Below, in pieces: positions 28,001 through 41,933 of a DNA stretch of 64,000 nt; position 1 is the stretch's first letter, and every line of letters starts with the position of its first letter. The stretch is taken from the NCBI GenBank assembly GCA_030562195.1, contig CM060200.1:24281023-24345022 (forward strand), read 5' to 3'. This stretch comes from Nipponacmea schrenckii (taxonomy: Eukaryota; Mollusca; Gastropoda; Lottiidae). The notes beneath the pieces are model-generated. The model saw only the letters and a program-made list of their open reading frames with translations, made no database searches and was not told the origin of the DNA. The position numbers were made by a program, and so were the translations under genes.

Positions 28001-31000
28001 CTTACATATCAATATTAAATCGGAACAGCTACGCTCTTTGACACTCACTTTTACGGAAATTGTCAAGGATTGCCGAATGTCAAAAAAGAGTAACACTTTC
28101 CTTACGGTTCCGTTTTAATATTTCTTTATCTCTCTCTACAGAAGTAATGAGCACTATTTTAACAGTGAAAATATTTTATTGTAAGTATGTAATATCGTTA
28201 AATTGATATCAGGCTTTCCAGTACATATTCAAATAGAATTTCATTATTTTATATTAATTATTCCGTATCCATGTTTATATTCTTGTTTTCAAGCGACATA
28301 TCAGTTTTGGTCAAAGCTTTTGTCATCTGTGATGGATACACATACTCGTTCCATGAGGTATATCATTCAATCACTCAAACGAAATGTTACATAAACTTCG
28401 CTTTTTGTATTTTTTTCGAAAGATTATCAAAATTATTGCTACATAAAACCGAACTTTCATCACTGCAATCTGACATTTGTCATCTAAGTCTGAAACGTCA
28501 GTATGGGGTTAATAATTATCAATTAGATCATTAATACATCATCATAATCATTATAATCCCATTAATCATAATATAAATTGATAGATCTTCACACGTTCTT
28601 ACTAACCTCTTCTTTAATTGGTCAATTTCAACAGGTTTTTGATAACCTAGCATCTAATTGGTCAATTTATAAATTTTAAATGACCTGGAGGTTAAGGTGA
28701 ATAGAAGGTTATTAATAATTATGACACTACAATGTCCATATCGAAGATAAATTGCTGGCCGGTTTTATTTTTATTTGTCAATATAGTAATAGAATCACAC
28801 CTTTTGCTCAACATACAAACTGGAAATCAGAAGTACACAGATCACCATGCAAATAAAATACCATACAACTACAAAAGAACACTATATAAGATGATAATTA
28901 CAAAAATACAATTACAATGTGCTTCCTGAAAACCAATGCCTAATGTATTTGCCAAAACATAATATTACACATATTGAAATATCATTTAGTCATTACACAT
29001 CAAAGTATAAGCATTTGTTATTTGAAAGAAAATTGCAATCAATATTCCCATACTTAATTTATATGTTATTTTTTCAGATAAAAGTTTAGATTATGAAAAG
29101 TTTATGATAAGATATTTATACTCAAATATTTAGTAATGCCAACTGAAATTTATTTGTGTTGCCAGCTATATGTATCATTTGAACTAGTAAATATTTCATA
29201 TTGATGTTTTCCTAAATAATTTACTTTTATGCTCAAATAACTGTGATGACATTTGTAAAGGCCGCACAACCAAAACAACGTAAAAGCAATAAAAAATCCG
29301 AATTGCAAATAGCAAGTGAAGTGAAGTGAAAAATATATGAATTTCGTTAGTGGGTGCTGGTGCTATTTCAAAAGTACACATCGATATCAATTTCGATACA
29401 TTCTTTAATAATATCTGGCTGGGTAATGGTTAATTTATCATAGTTGATATATTAGTCATAGGTATGTTATTATATGAGTCGTCTCGGACAAAGGTGTATA
29501 TAAGCTGTTATTTAGAATTTTTTAAGTTAAAATATTTGAAGTGTCACATTTTACACGTTGATATTTATAACTTTAAATTACACTAATTTAAAACAATTTT
29601 ATCTAATTTTAACATTTTCAAATGATGAGTAGTATGACCGCCACAATTTGGTTCTATAATTGTCAAACACATTGTCTTTAAACGTATCACCATTTCAAAT
29701 CCAAAGTCATCTCAATTGTTATGATTCTGAAAATTTAATTGGTATGAAACGTTGGAAATTTGTGTTCAAGCAAGGTGTAGCATTTTCTAGCCATCAACGT
29801 ATCTAGCCATACAAGCTGGGACAAATAGATGTACAACCATATATGCGTGATCGAGCTTATAACCAACATACATGTCTCCACACATGGCACAAAAAAGATT
29901 TTTAATAAGATTTTTGGTTCTTTTTAAAATTTTCTACCCAAAATTTTTCTTTTTTAAATTTTTTGGTTTTGCCCTTTTTTTTTAAAGTTCCATATGTATA
30001 ATTAGACTTTGTGTGTAAATAAACATATAAATATAATTGTGGGTGATTCATATAGTGACCGTGGGAATAATTTGATGTAATAATTTGCCATTTGGTGTCT
30101 AATCAAATAATGGGTGCCAGATATTATGGTTTTTAAGAGCGGTGGTATTTGACGGTATTTTTTTGACAAGTATATTATAATACATGTATAATCATTTAAT
30201 AACACTTCATTAGTTTATAAGCTGACCTTCACCCTGCCAGACTCTTAACGATCTTCGCAAACGAAATAATATTCCTATTTTAATTATATGAGGAAATATT
30301 GGTAAAAATGAGGATTTATGACATTATTATGCTCCTAATTTGACTGAAAACAAACGTGATCGAAAATTACAATTTTTTTAACTTGTTCTGTCCACTGTAT
30401 ACAGTCAACTGAATTGCGTTCATGGCGGATAACTTTTAACCGCAAGTTAATCTTTAACTGACCTAACCATAAATAAAGCTTTTCACCACAGCGTCGAGGA
30501 TTTTAGCAGTGAAATCTCTAACCCATTTCATCTAATTCTGAATTTCCCATTGTAAACAATATTTTATTCATATAATAATGAAATGGATTGGGGAACAGGG
30601 TCTCTCCTATATTACCTTGTCCCTAATCTGTATCTGTATGAATGATGGTTCCACCTATGGCAACCTATTACGAAAAAACTTACCCTAGTCAATTGAATAA
30701 AGAACCATAAAATACCTATTTTATTCAAGGAAAAAATAAGACTGCTTTTTTGATGCATTTGTATGCGTTATCATTAGGTTAATGGGTCTTTACTAATTAA
30801 ATCGAAAGGAATAAATGTAATAGTAGAGAAGGCAAGAGGGTGTACAGCAGATATGTTAATAACAGTTGTAAGTTCAAACAGTTTTATCATTATAATTGAC
30901 AGACATCAAACGATCAGAGGAGGAGTTTCATTCCACTTATTACATGTAACAGAGAGTTGTACTTACGCTAGAGAAAATAGTCCCAATACATGATTGTACA

Positions 31001-34000
31001 TCCTAGATAGAGGAACACGAGTGTTGATAATTCTTAAATTCACCGAGATAATGATAAGGAAATTAACTCAAACAACATAAACCTTGTTTGTAATATTAAA
31101 CTTTAATTGTTTTTAATAAATTGAATTAGTAGTCTAGAATAACCAGAAAAAATCGAAACGTGAATATATTCTAATCCACGGGACGTTGAAATGGGATATG
31201 GAGTCCTATATTTTAATCTAGGGGTAATTATACCAGAACATAATATACCAATAAAATAAAATAGTTGACTAGTTTATATTGCATGATAATTATCTACCAA
31301 CATGTCAGTAATATCATATTGGTCTACTTCATTTCAATACTTTATTTCATATTAACCACATTAGTCGATATGTAAAGCGTATAAACCTGTATCTTTTCAC
31401 CATCTCCTAATGCCAAGATTGGTTTTAAATCGCAACAAGCAAATATTTAGTCTGCGATACCAGCTTACATTTGAAGCGGAATCTGATGTAAATTGTGTTA
31501 ATATCTCCAACCACAACAAAGCCAACCGTAAGTTGTCAATGACATGTATAACAAGTTTTCAAATGTGGAATTAAAATCTTTAAAAGTAATTTTTATTATT
31601 CATTTTGTTAGTTTTTGAAATATCCTAGATTTCATATGATATCGATGTTGTCGATTATTCCTTCTATTCCATAACTCACATCCGTTAAACCATGATCAAT
31701 AATATAAAATGAATTGTCAAATTCTTTGATTTCATAAAATCACCGATGTACAGTCAGTACATTCCTATCAAGTGAGAATAACGCGTCCTTTTTGGAATTA
31801 TCCTATAGGCAAATTGGAAAATTGGTGATAATCTGAAATGAAGCAGAAAAGACTATGTTTATTATTCTTCCTAATTTAAACCTTTTACAGGATTTTTTAA
31901 AACATTTGGCTAATTTTTAGATTATGATGCACTTGGCAATATAAACATCAAAAGACTTAAATATCTGTAGATCTGTGTCGTACACAGCATGAGGGGAATA
32001 ATATTATCAACCTTGTGTGTTAGATGTTAAGAAATTACCCCGTATCACTTGTCTAAGTGGTAGAAATCAGTCTCTTCATTTTATCAATGAGAGTGTTGCA
32101 CACTTCAACATGGTCCTAACCCTCATTTCAGACCCATCCATCATCAATATGGATTGCAAAGGATAATCAAGCAAACTCTGGAAAAAGTAACGGTTTTTTT
32201 TTCTTAATAGAAGGGATAGTTATTGGGATATCATTCATATCTCTAGAAGTTAAGGTAGATCTTCAATCAGAATGGTTAGATGAACTGAATGACGAATCAA
32301 GCGAATACAGAGTTTTATCATTGTAAAAACCGAACATGACGACAATGTGCGATTATAACCCTCAAATAGCGATTGTTTGATTGGTATAATACAGAAGGAT
32401 GTAATATTCCACTTTTTCCATCTATCAAACAGTACCAGTATAGTCGATTAACAAGTACCCAGTCTCTGATACCAGTTAGTGGGCAATGCTGGGAGCGAAC
32501 GTCTACTCGCTTACCATCACAATTCCATTTCATTCTTTTCCTTTAGTTGGTCTAACTAAACAGTATGACAAAGCCTTTAATTCTCAAGTAAGTCCCTTAA
32601 TACTTAACATTTTGTAAAAGAGCTACCCACCCAGTTAGTTTCCCTTAACACTGCTTGTCAATACGTGATCTATGGTCGGTATACGAGACTGCAAGACTTG
32701 ACGCTCCATACATCAATGCACGCAAGGAAACAATAAAATGCTTGCATTTAGACAGTTTTACGTGCAACATTATCATTTTTATTACCACGAGTTTATCCGT
32801 TCTTTTTTTATAATGTACAATGCCATGACCGCCTTGGTATTTCGAGGCTTGCACTTTGACATTTTAGAAAATAAGACTAGAAAATAGCTTTTGAAAATAC
32901 AACAATCTTAAAATGTTTATGAAGAGAAATCTAACCGGTGTAGCTTATAGCTATTACTTAATATTTAATTCCCCTGGAAGGAAAGGTGTCATCATTATTA
33001 AAGGCTCACACATATATTCAGATCTAAATACGTGTATATGCAATATTTTATACTTGTCCGCGGATATTGTATGAATATACATATGCATCCAATCTTAAAG
33101 CCTTTACAGTGCATGGTTTAACAACTGCATTTATTAGATTTATAATCAAGTTTATCTTTACTGATCATATCAAAAAAATTTTGAAAGTTCATATCTAATT
33201 CATACGCAATCTAAAATGTCGGCGTTGTATTGTACACAGAATTGCAACAATCTATATGGTATATCTAAATGGATCAATTTATATTGAAGATGTTATTGAA
33301 ACGCTTTCTATAGGAAAAGCCAGATGAGCCTTACATTGTAATATTCATTCCGAAATAAAAAGAACTCATCTTAGGACGTGTCTATGCTTTGAATACAGGT
33401 AAAAAAAATAAGTGACAGAATCCAGTGTCTTTAATTTGCTTTGAAAAAGAAACTGCGTATATTAATGAAAATTGGAGGCTATATCGTGTTTCTGAAAGGA
33501 AAATTTAAGTATTTTTGATATCTGCACTATCTTTAACCTTTCTTCTACAACATACCACGTGTAACCACATTATACATATTGTTTATATATCTTGGCTTAT
33601 CAGAACAACAGCCGTTTTCCAATCTTTTTAACGATAAACCTCGTAAATGGCATGCACTTCTTGTAAGTTCATCGGATGGGTGGATATTGTGTAGGAAAGG
33701 CTGGGACCTTTAAATGAACAGTGTTACATAACTCAATGCACTCTGACATGCTAGAATTGAAAACTTAATACATGATTTAAGAAGGTCAATGCACAGCTCA
33801 AGTTACACCTAAAGGTCTTGAATAAGAAAAGATATGCGTCTTTTATTCTTCAATTCAGGTTTGTATCTTGAACCCATATCTTTTAACGGTAGCTAAAGAA
33901 ACACAATGGTTGTGTAAAATATCAGTGACGAGTAGAGATCTTTAACTTTAAAAAGATGATCATAATATAGAAGAATACCTGAATGATTATAATCTTTTTA

Positions 34001-36502
34001 TTATTAACATCATAAAACATCTTCATAACCTTCGTTCTACCTTCATAACTTTCTATTCAATCACATTAACATGCAACTGCAGGTCTATTCTTTCCCTAGT
34101 CAATATTAATCAGTAAAAGGAGCAGCTTTACCATATTGTGTGTATTGTTTGGGTTTAAATAAAGGTGTGATGGGACGATAAACTTCTCTGTTCGCCTGTT
34201 TAAGTTTTATCAGATATCATCACCCCAATGCGTCCGCTTGTTTGAATAGGTCTGGCGAAGAACCAACCGAATTGACTGTTCCTAGGACAACTAAACCAAT
34301 TTTATTCACGTGTCCCCGTTATCAGGAACAACAATACCATCCCGGTGCACTTTCTGCATAAAACAAAAAGAAACATATGAGGATACCAGACTTCATGCCA
34401 TAGACATGTTGTGTCTAGAGATCCATTGTTCTCATCAGGATCCTGTTTTATACATTGTCACACTGAGAGAGTCGTGCTTGGAGTCTGAATTTTGATATTT
34501 CAGGCTCACATGTAAAAAGGTTTATTGCAATATAAAGAATGCCCTATAATTGCTACCTATGAAGCTCTTTCAATTATACCAGGTATAACTCATACTAATC
34601 GCAGTAAAACTCCTTCGCTTTCACGAATTTATGAATTGAAGAGAAACTTATGGCGAGGCGTAATCATATAGGGATACAACTTCTTTCCTCAGTTGCCGAT
34701 ATCATGTTATATAACTTATCAAGATATGGATTTCAACATTACTTATGACACTAATAACAGTAAAATAAAACTGCACATCGTGATATATCATGGTATGATA
34801 CGAGACCAGAAAGATCATAATTATTGAATTTTTTATAACATTATCTTCAATTTATGACACTCGTTATATGAAACACCAATTACAGAACTTGCAAGAAATG
34901 CATTAACTTCAAAAATCAGTTAGGAATTTATGGAAAGAAATCTTTTAGGAATATCATTTATCTATCGGTTATCGGTTAAAATATTTACGAGTGGAATTCG
35001 TGTGCAAATTTACGTCATATTTTGAAGATTTATTCTTAAAGATGTTAAATTTTGATTTTTGTAGTCCCTTTGATAAATGGATGCACAGTCTTCGTGTGTC
35101 ATACAATGTCGTTAATTTGTTAAATAACGAGCTTGTTATCGCTAATGTTCACGATGCACTTTGCCCAAAATACTTCCTTCAACTTAAACACATTATGGCG
35201 AATTTTATCAAGATATTTCTTCGGTTTTTTTCTTTCTGAAAAGACAGATGCCTGAAGGATAAAAATAGATATTTTCCCTGAAAGTCATTATGTCACAAAC
35301 ATTATGGATTCATTTTATAAGTTTATTATTATACAGGCATCCAAAAAAGCATGGATACGTGCCAATAAAATAATACGAAGAACAACCATTTCAGCACTAG
35401 ATGTGTGGATTAACATAAGACGTCATTCAACAACTAAACTGATGCGAAGTACCCGTACAGAATTTTCTAGTTTGAAACAGATCCATAAGATGATTTATAA
35501 ATGAACATGGGTTGGAGACCATTGTGGACCTATGTAGGCTTATTATGTGCTACGTCAGTTCAAACTGTGTACCTTGGATTTGAAACCGGTGAAAATCGGT
35601 GATGTTTCTATAAATCATTGGGTCGCCAAGTAGGGGCCACAGAATTGTTCTTGAGGGTTCACTAGCTCTTTCTTCCGCACGTCAAATTAAATTGAACAAT
35701 GGGAGGCAAACGCCATCTGATCCTTGGTGGTTGAAAATCGAAGCTGTAAATTTCTAAAGTTGCGAATAACTGATAAAATCTACAGTCTGGTGTTTTAAAC
35801 GCGAATTAAACTTCATGAACTCGAGGTTTCTCGTGTTATCTTACCTGTTGACGAGAGGTGGAAATAGAAATATGAATGGAATAGAGATAATATAAAACTG
35901 AGGTTTCAACCATTGAACTATACTGCCTTGTAGGTTATGTCACGTTAAACTTTATCATGTATGTATATATGTGTAATATGCAGCTGGTCGAATATATTGT
36001 ATATATTGAGTTGATTTTTCACAGCTGTGATAGAATCAGGAGAAATCTACATGTTTACCCGTGGTGAACCTACCAACAGAATGTCAAATATAATTCAAAA
36101 CTCGCTGGAAATCAATTGCAAGCCTTTGATGTTTGGGAAGTATTTTGTAGGAGGCATATTTTAGTTCCTGATATAAAAGGTTTTGTAATTTCTACGTAAG
36201 ATAATGCACATGCGTGCAGACTTTAAAACAGATTTGTGTGAAGTATCTGGTAGATAACAGCATGGTAATTTATATTTGTCGAACACGTGTTCTCTGACCT
36301 GCCTTTTTAATGTATATTATTTTTCTATAATATGACAATATTATAAATAATGATTGGAATCATACAATTACAACCCAGCTTAAATATCATATACTGTCCG
36401 AATTTTCAAAAACTAGATTGGTACCGATAAATATGTTTTTAACATTGAATTGGTTTCGCCAGGAGTCTTGATATAGCTAATTACACATTATTAATATAAT
36501 TT
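22088..36502. other. Long gene-free AT-rich interval
   Basis: No exon with both splice sites and protein-like composition stands out on either strand. Landmarks are a palindromic cis-element cluster at 26641-26737 (listed separately), a G+C-richer patch near 27580-27665 with an ATGGCG/CGCCAT hairpin, and another near 35500-35760. Very small or fast-evolving genes could be missed by eye. Confidence 0.45.
26641..26737. promoter_or_regulatory. Candidate cis-element cluster: E-boxes and paired CRE half-sites
   Basis: CACGTG occurs at 26643-26648. It occurs again inside the perfect palindrome ATCACGTGAT at 26686-26695. A third inverted repeat, ATGACGT...ACGTCAT with a 7-bp spacer, spans 26717-26737 and presents two CRE half-sites. 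Three palindromic transcription-factor sites within 100 bp of AT-rich DNA suggest a control element. Its function and target are not shown. Confidence 0.35.
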
Positions 36503-37252
36503 TTATCGATACATTCCATTGTTGATACACTTCTTTATTGATACATTCCATTATTGATACACTCCTTTGTCGATACATTCCATTATTGATACACTCCTTT
36601 CTCGATACATTCCATTATTGATACATTCATTTTTGATACATTCATTTATTGATACATTCCATAATTGATACATTCTTTTATTGATACATTCCATTGTTGA
36701 TACACTCCTTTATTGATACGTTCCATTCTTGATACACCCCTTTTTGATACATTCATTTATTGATACATTCATTTATTGATACATTCCATTATTGACACAT
36801 TCTTATATTGATACATTCCATTGTTGATACACTCCTTTATTGATACATTCCATTATTGATACACTCCTTTTTGATACATTCAATTATTGATACATACCAT
36901 TATCCATACATTCCATTATCCATACATACCATTATTGATGCACTCCTTTTTGATACATTCAATTATTGATAAATTCCATTATTGATACATTCTTTTATTG
37001 ATACTATCCATTAATGACACATTCCATTATCGATACACTCCATAATTGATACACTCCTATATTGATACCTTCCATTCTACATACATTCAATTATCGATAT
37101 ATTCCATTATTGATACACTACTTTAATGATACATTTCATTATTGATACATTCTATAATTGATACATTTCATTATTGATACATTCCATTATTGATTCCACC
37201 ATTGATACATTCCGTTATTGATACATTCTTTTATCGAAATATACCATTGTTG
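36503..37252. repeat. Satellite-like array, 16-bp unit
   Basis: About 45 head-to-tail copies of ATTGATACATTCCATT and variants (ACACTCCT, ACATTCTTTT) run for about 750 bp. The alternation of TTCCATT and CTCCTTT versions gives a partial 32-bp higher-order period. There is no coding potential and no spacers of the CRISPR kind. Confidence 0.9.
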
Positions 37253-38310
37253 ATTCAAAATTAAATATAGGTTATACGTTTCATTATTAAATATACATTT
37301 CATTATTAATAACAATTAATTTCTTTATTTTCGATAATCGCGAACATAAAGATATCTACTTAGAATGACGACATTATTAGTATAATTAGTGAATTTCATA
37401 ATATTCCTTGAATCTTATTATCAGCATTCAGTTTGTGTTGCATACTGTCGTATCCAATCAGTCAATGTATTTAGTTATTGAAGAAAGGATTTGTCATAGA
37501 TAACTGGAGATTATGTTCATACTCTGTATTAATTACATTGTATCTTTATCACAACGAAACACAGAATATCTCATAGAAATAACATTCTATTGGGTACAAC
37601 GGTAAAAAATATCTATGGATGGTAATTGAGAATTCTTATCCCATGGTGTTTTAAAGGGACAGTATAGAAAAGAAATGGGAAGTATGTAGCTATTCTAATA
37701 AATCACTCCTTCAATATGGCGAACCATGGCTTTTAACGATATATTTTTTACTACATTACGTCCTGTGGTCCGCATATTTCCTAGATCATGGCCTTTACTT
37801 AAAGATCTCGCCGATTCTGACCGGATAATTGGCTCTATCTTCATCTCAACCTTCCAGCAATAACCTCCTTACTTTTACCTTAAAGCAGTAGTGGTTTCTG
37901 AACTATTGTAACAAATATCAATTAAAATACACTTTGCTTTTTAACTTTGTCATGAAGTATCTGATCATTGCCTGAAGAAAACCATTATTTCTATTGTCTA
38001 AACCACGTTACGGTTCTTCAAATTTTCTGAGTCAAAACCGACACATGTCAGAACATTGAATTTAAAGACCTTTGCCGAAGGGAACCGGAATAAGGTGGTG
38101 CATATCCGTCCAACGCAGTTAAACCAACAAAACTGTCACTTTCTATTATTCATTATATTCCTGAAAGTTTTTGTTATATTGATATTAGTAATACGTAGAA
38201 TATTTACTATTTTATGGACAATCATGAAGACAATACCATGGTTGAGTCTTTAATAGTTTCGGTGTTACATATTACAACAATTTGTTTTCAAAAACGAAGT
38301 AGATGTGGTA
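37253..38310. other. Gene-free AT-rich spacer
   Basis: Nothing coding is supported. The region just after the array contains a few ATTATTAAATATAC-like remnants that may be its decayed edge. Confidence 0.4.
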
Positions 38311-38613
38311 GGATTCTTTTATACTTTAATAAAAGTACAAGTACTAACAATTCAAAGCGAAAAATAAAATCCAAAATAATAGTTTGACAATATATATATA
38401 TATATTGGTAGTAGATAATGATATAATATAATGAAGTGTTTATAATATAAACGAATTTATAGACGGGGTCGTATTCTTTTATACTTGAATAAAATTTAAA
38501 TACGATACAATACATAAAGAACACAAGATATATCGATCCGAAAATTCAAGTTTGACAATATATTTGTAGTAGGCAATAATCTATCCAATTAAGAAAGTAT
38601 TTATAATATAAAC
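38311..38613. repeat. Tandem duplication of about 160 bp
   Basis: Two diverged copies begin ATTCTTTTATACTT at about 38311 and 38471. They share GTTTGACAATATAT, GTAGTAG and TTTATAATATAAACGA in the same order. The first copy has a longer AT dinucleotide run. No protein-like frame is preserved. Confidence 0.75.
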
Positions 38614-41600
38614 GAGAAAATAGTTCGTAGTGAAGGGTTGTATAAGGTGTTTTGTAGAGTGAGCATGATATGATATTGAATTTTTATCATTATGAAAATC
38701 GTAAAATTGAAAGTTGCCAAATTTTTGATATGATTACTTTGAATATAAAGTTCAATATAATGGCATTTTTTTGTGATCTTTGTGTGAGTCAGAGGAACCT
38801 TTGTCTCCAAAAACATCAACTTCATTAGTTGATTATTTTCTCCAGAAAATTAGATTGCCAGATTTAACAATGTTTCACTCCTATTAAAGCTATAGAAATG
38901 TTTATCTCTAAGATTTATTGAACGCTAAGAATAAAAAGGGCAAAACTTAAGAAAATATTTTCCATTCAATGTTTATCAGCGAGCTACATTAATTTCTTTT
39001 TTGACATGCCTTCGTTCTTAGAAACACTTTAGACAAGAATCTTTTTAACAGAATGTTAATTTTGGCAAAGAGCATAATCTGATAAATTAGCAAGTTATTT
39101 CTTGTTTGCTCTTGGCCACAAACTACTGATTGCGGGTAAAGTCTGAGTCATTGCGGTTCCCTTGATTAACAATCATTGTAAATATCATCAAGGCAAAACT
39201 AATTGACAGAAACCGCCAAATGTCGACCAAAATGAACGAGAGAGCAGACACGTGACTTAAAAAGGTTGACCACGTTATTTTAAGGGTGTCTAAAGTAAAT
39301 GAAGTTATGTTAATGATCAACATTGAGTTGTCTGTAGAAGAAATCAGGCAGTCTTGTAATTAACAACTCCTATTCTACACCATCTTTTCTTATTTAACTT
39401 TCTTCATCATTATTCACACTGTTTCAACATTCAAAATGGCCACCGTGTCATGACTGTGATTGGTGTCAGAAAAAATAAACATGAAAATATTGCTTTATAA
39501 TTTTTCAAAACGTGATTTCCCTATACATTCGTTATGATATGACGGTAACTAATTTGTCTTTTAGTTATAGCTTGAAATAAAATGATATATTATATACATC
39601 ATATTATCTTCAATCCGTTTTCCTTTTGATATATGGTCAGTACATGTACTATAGTAATTATAATAACTCTATTGCAATATTCATCCCAGAGCAATATCAA
39701 CAAAACAGCAATTTTAATTATTGTTCTCAAGCAGCAGAAAACAAACAAGACATTACATAAATTCAACAATAAAACATTCACGAATGTGAATTTTGAATTT
39801 TTAACAACGTTTATGGTAAAAAAAATAATTGTTACACTAATAAATTTCGGCACAAGTTTATAAGAAAGAAAAGAGAAAATAGGTTTTTAAAATCAGTAAA
39901 TAAAAACATTTCTTTCAATTAATATACTACAATTATTTTCAAATCCCTTTATTTATCACGAGATATAGAGGGCTTTAACAACGTTTTAATATTGATCCTG
40001 GGTGTAGCATAAAGGACTAAATATCAAGCTTAAGGTTTTTCCGAAAATTTAGCAATTTACTGCGATTTATTAACACAACCATGAACTTCCACCTACCGGA
40101 ATGTAGTTTTAAAATCTTCTCGAAAGGAACACTTGGCTAAATTCAACATAATTCAACATAACCCGATTGCCCTGGAAACTCTAGATTGGAGTCGAAAATG
40201 TCATAATATTCTATATTGCCCTAACCTTTCCACCCTAATTCTCATTTTGTTGCTAAATTGTCGTTATGTTTGATATTATTATAACCCACATGACCTAGAG
40301 CTCTACCTATATGACTGAATGTTGATTCATTAACAGTAATTAACAAATCTGATCAGCGTTAATATGGCTGTTTCACTCACCCCCTCGACATTGATTCATG
40401 GTTTAGATTAATTAAGGTCGCTTAACGAACTCGTTTTAACCCTACCCGAAATCATTTTTTGTCGTTTCTGTATGAAATATGAAAGATATTATCGTGAAAA
40501 GAGAATCGAATTAATTTCATTTGAAACAAATATGAAATGATTTATTAATAATTTCCCTTTCTCAATGCCACGCCTTAGTTATTAAGCTGATGAGGACAAT
40601 CTCAATGTAGTTCTTTATGTTTTGCGCACAATATACGAAACGAAAGAATTTTGGTAAATTGCATTTTTAATAGTATAGGATATTCTTTAATATATAAAAT
40701 AGAATGATAGCCTAACACGTTCATTTTTGGGATAGATTTCTAAACTGTAATCATATTTCCACAGAAAAATCACAAGGCGATGAAATAGCCTAATTTTGGA
40801 TTTTAATCTTGTATTTTTAATATCACGGGAGGCCTATCATGGATTATATTCAAGATTAGATCATATGGTAGTATCTTTATACTTTGCCATGTAACCAATT
40901 CCGGAAAGGAAGTCAGATCATAACAGCTAATTTTGATAAATTGCCTTCCTGAATTATTCACAAAATTTGACAGTTCGCTCTTTTGTGGTGAAGGTGAAAA
41001 AGGCGCTGTGTGAGGTGAAGATACGAGAGTGATCTTTCCCTGACCCTATCAATTTCCGTAGCGACCTGACGTAAAAGGATTACAGCTGTCAGTTTAGGAA
41101 GAGTTATTGTGCATAAGAGATAGGAAAAAAGATGGTATCCTTCATGAAATATTAAAAATTAATCAGTATAAATGCACTGGAACTAGACACTACCATTTTT
41201 AGACTCTTGTTACAGGATCATTAGCTAATCTCGAACTTACCAGACCGCAGATATTACTTTAAATATATATTACATTAGACTGGATAATTTGAGCTAATCA
41301 TTAGTATGACCAAATTAAGGCAGATAAGGAGAGAAATTACATTAATGACACAAATATAACAAGTTTGATCCTTTAATTTCTGTCTATCTTATTTTTTTAT
41401 CGCTCTGAGTATTGCTGATAACCTTTTAAAAACCACAATTTCAGCTGACAGTATTTTCTAATATCATTTACAACTGTCAATCACATCCGGGAAATATTCT
41501 ATTCAGAAGCTCGTTAGTATCTTGCATAATTGCAACTATATTTGGAATGGACTAATTAAGACATTAAGAGGAATAATTTGTTGCCTAGGTAGAAATTGAT

Positions 41601-41897
41601 ATGTTTTGCCTTATTACTTTTTAAACCCTTTAAATTCATCGCAGAATTAGTTCGCTAATTATATATTAATTTTATTCTAACTCTTAGAGGTGACACCAGT
41701 ATATGCAGGCCTATATTTATTTTATACTTTTATACTTAACAGTTATTAATATAATTTAAAATGTTTAGGTGATTTGATTTGGGGTTACCATTAAGTCTAT
41801 CCAACAAAATGACTCCCAGGTAACAAAATATTGAATTGTGCACGACGGCACACAAAAACACTGGATTTGACTGTAGAATTAAATTTCTTAATTAATG
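38614..41897. other. Gene-free AT-rich spacer
   Basis: No supported gene. A G+C-richer patch lies near 40980-41090. Overlapping open frames on opposite strands at 39600-39860 reflect low stop density, not a gene. Confidence 0.4.
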
Positions 41898-41933
41898 CCT
41901 GAGGACGGCGGGTGAAACACGCCGAAACGTTGC
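41898..41933 (+). other. Conserved-looking hairpin motif, possible Penelope-like element remnant
   Basis: The string CCTGAGGACGGCG, a nine-base loop, then CGCCGAAACGTTGC forms a stable G+C-rich hairpin (CGGCG/CGCCG) in AT-rich DNA. Motifs of this form (CTGANGA, a stem, then CGAAACGTTG) are, to my recollection, common in metazoan repeats linked to Penelope-like retroelements, which also carry hammerhead ribozymes. The core here resembles a hammerhead but is not a clean match. No reverse transcriptase or GIY-YIG frame is present nearby. Confidence 0.35.

Noticed and set aside
36503..37252. CRISPR-like array
   Set aside because: Units are directly adjacent and degenerate with no unique spacers, and the genome is animal. 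It is a minisatellite.
41898..41933. Functional hammerhead ribozyme
   Set aside because: The base after CTGAGGA and the stem-closing pair do not match the hammerhead consensus, and no clear stem III with a GUH cleavage site is visible. It is kept only as a motif.
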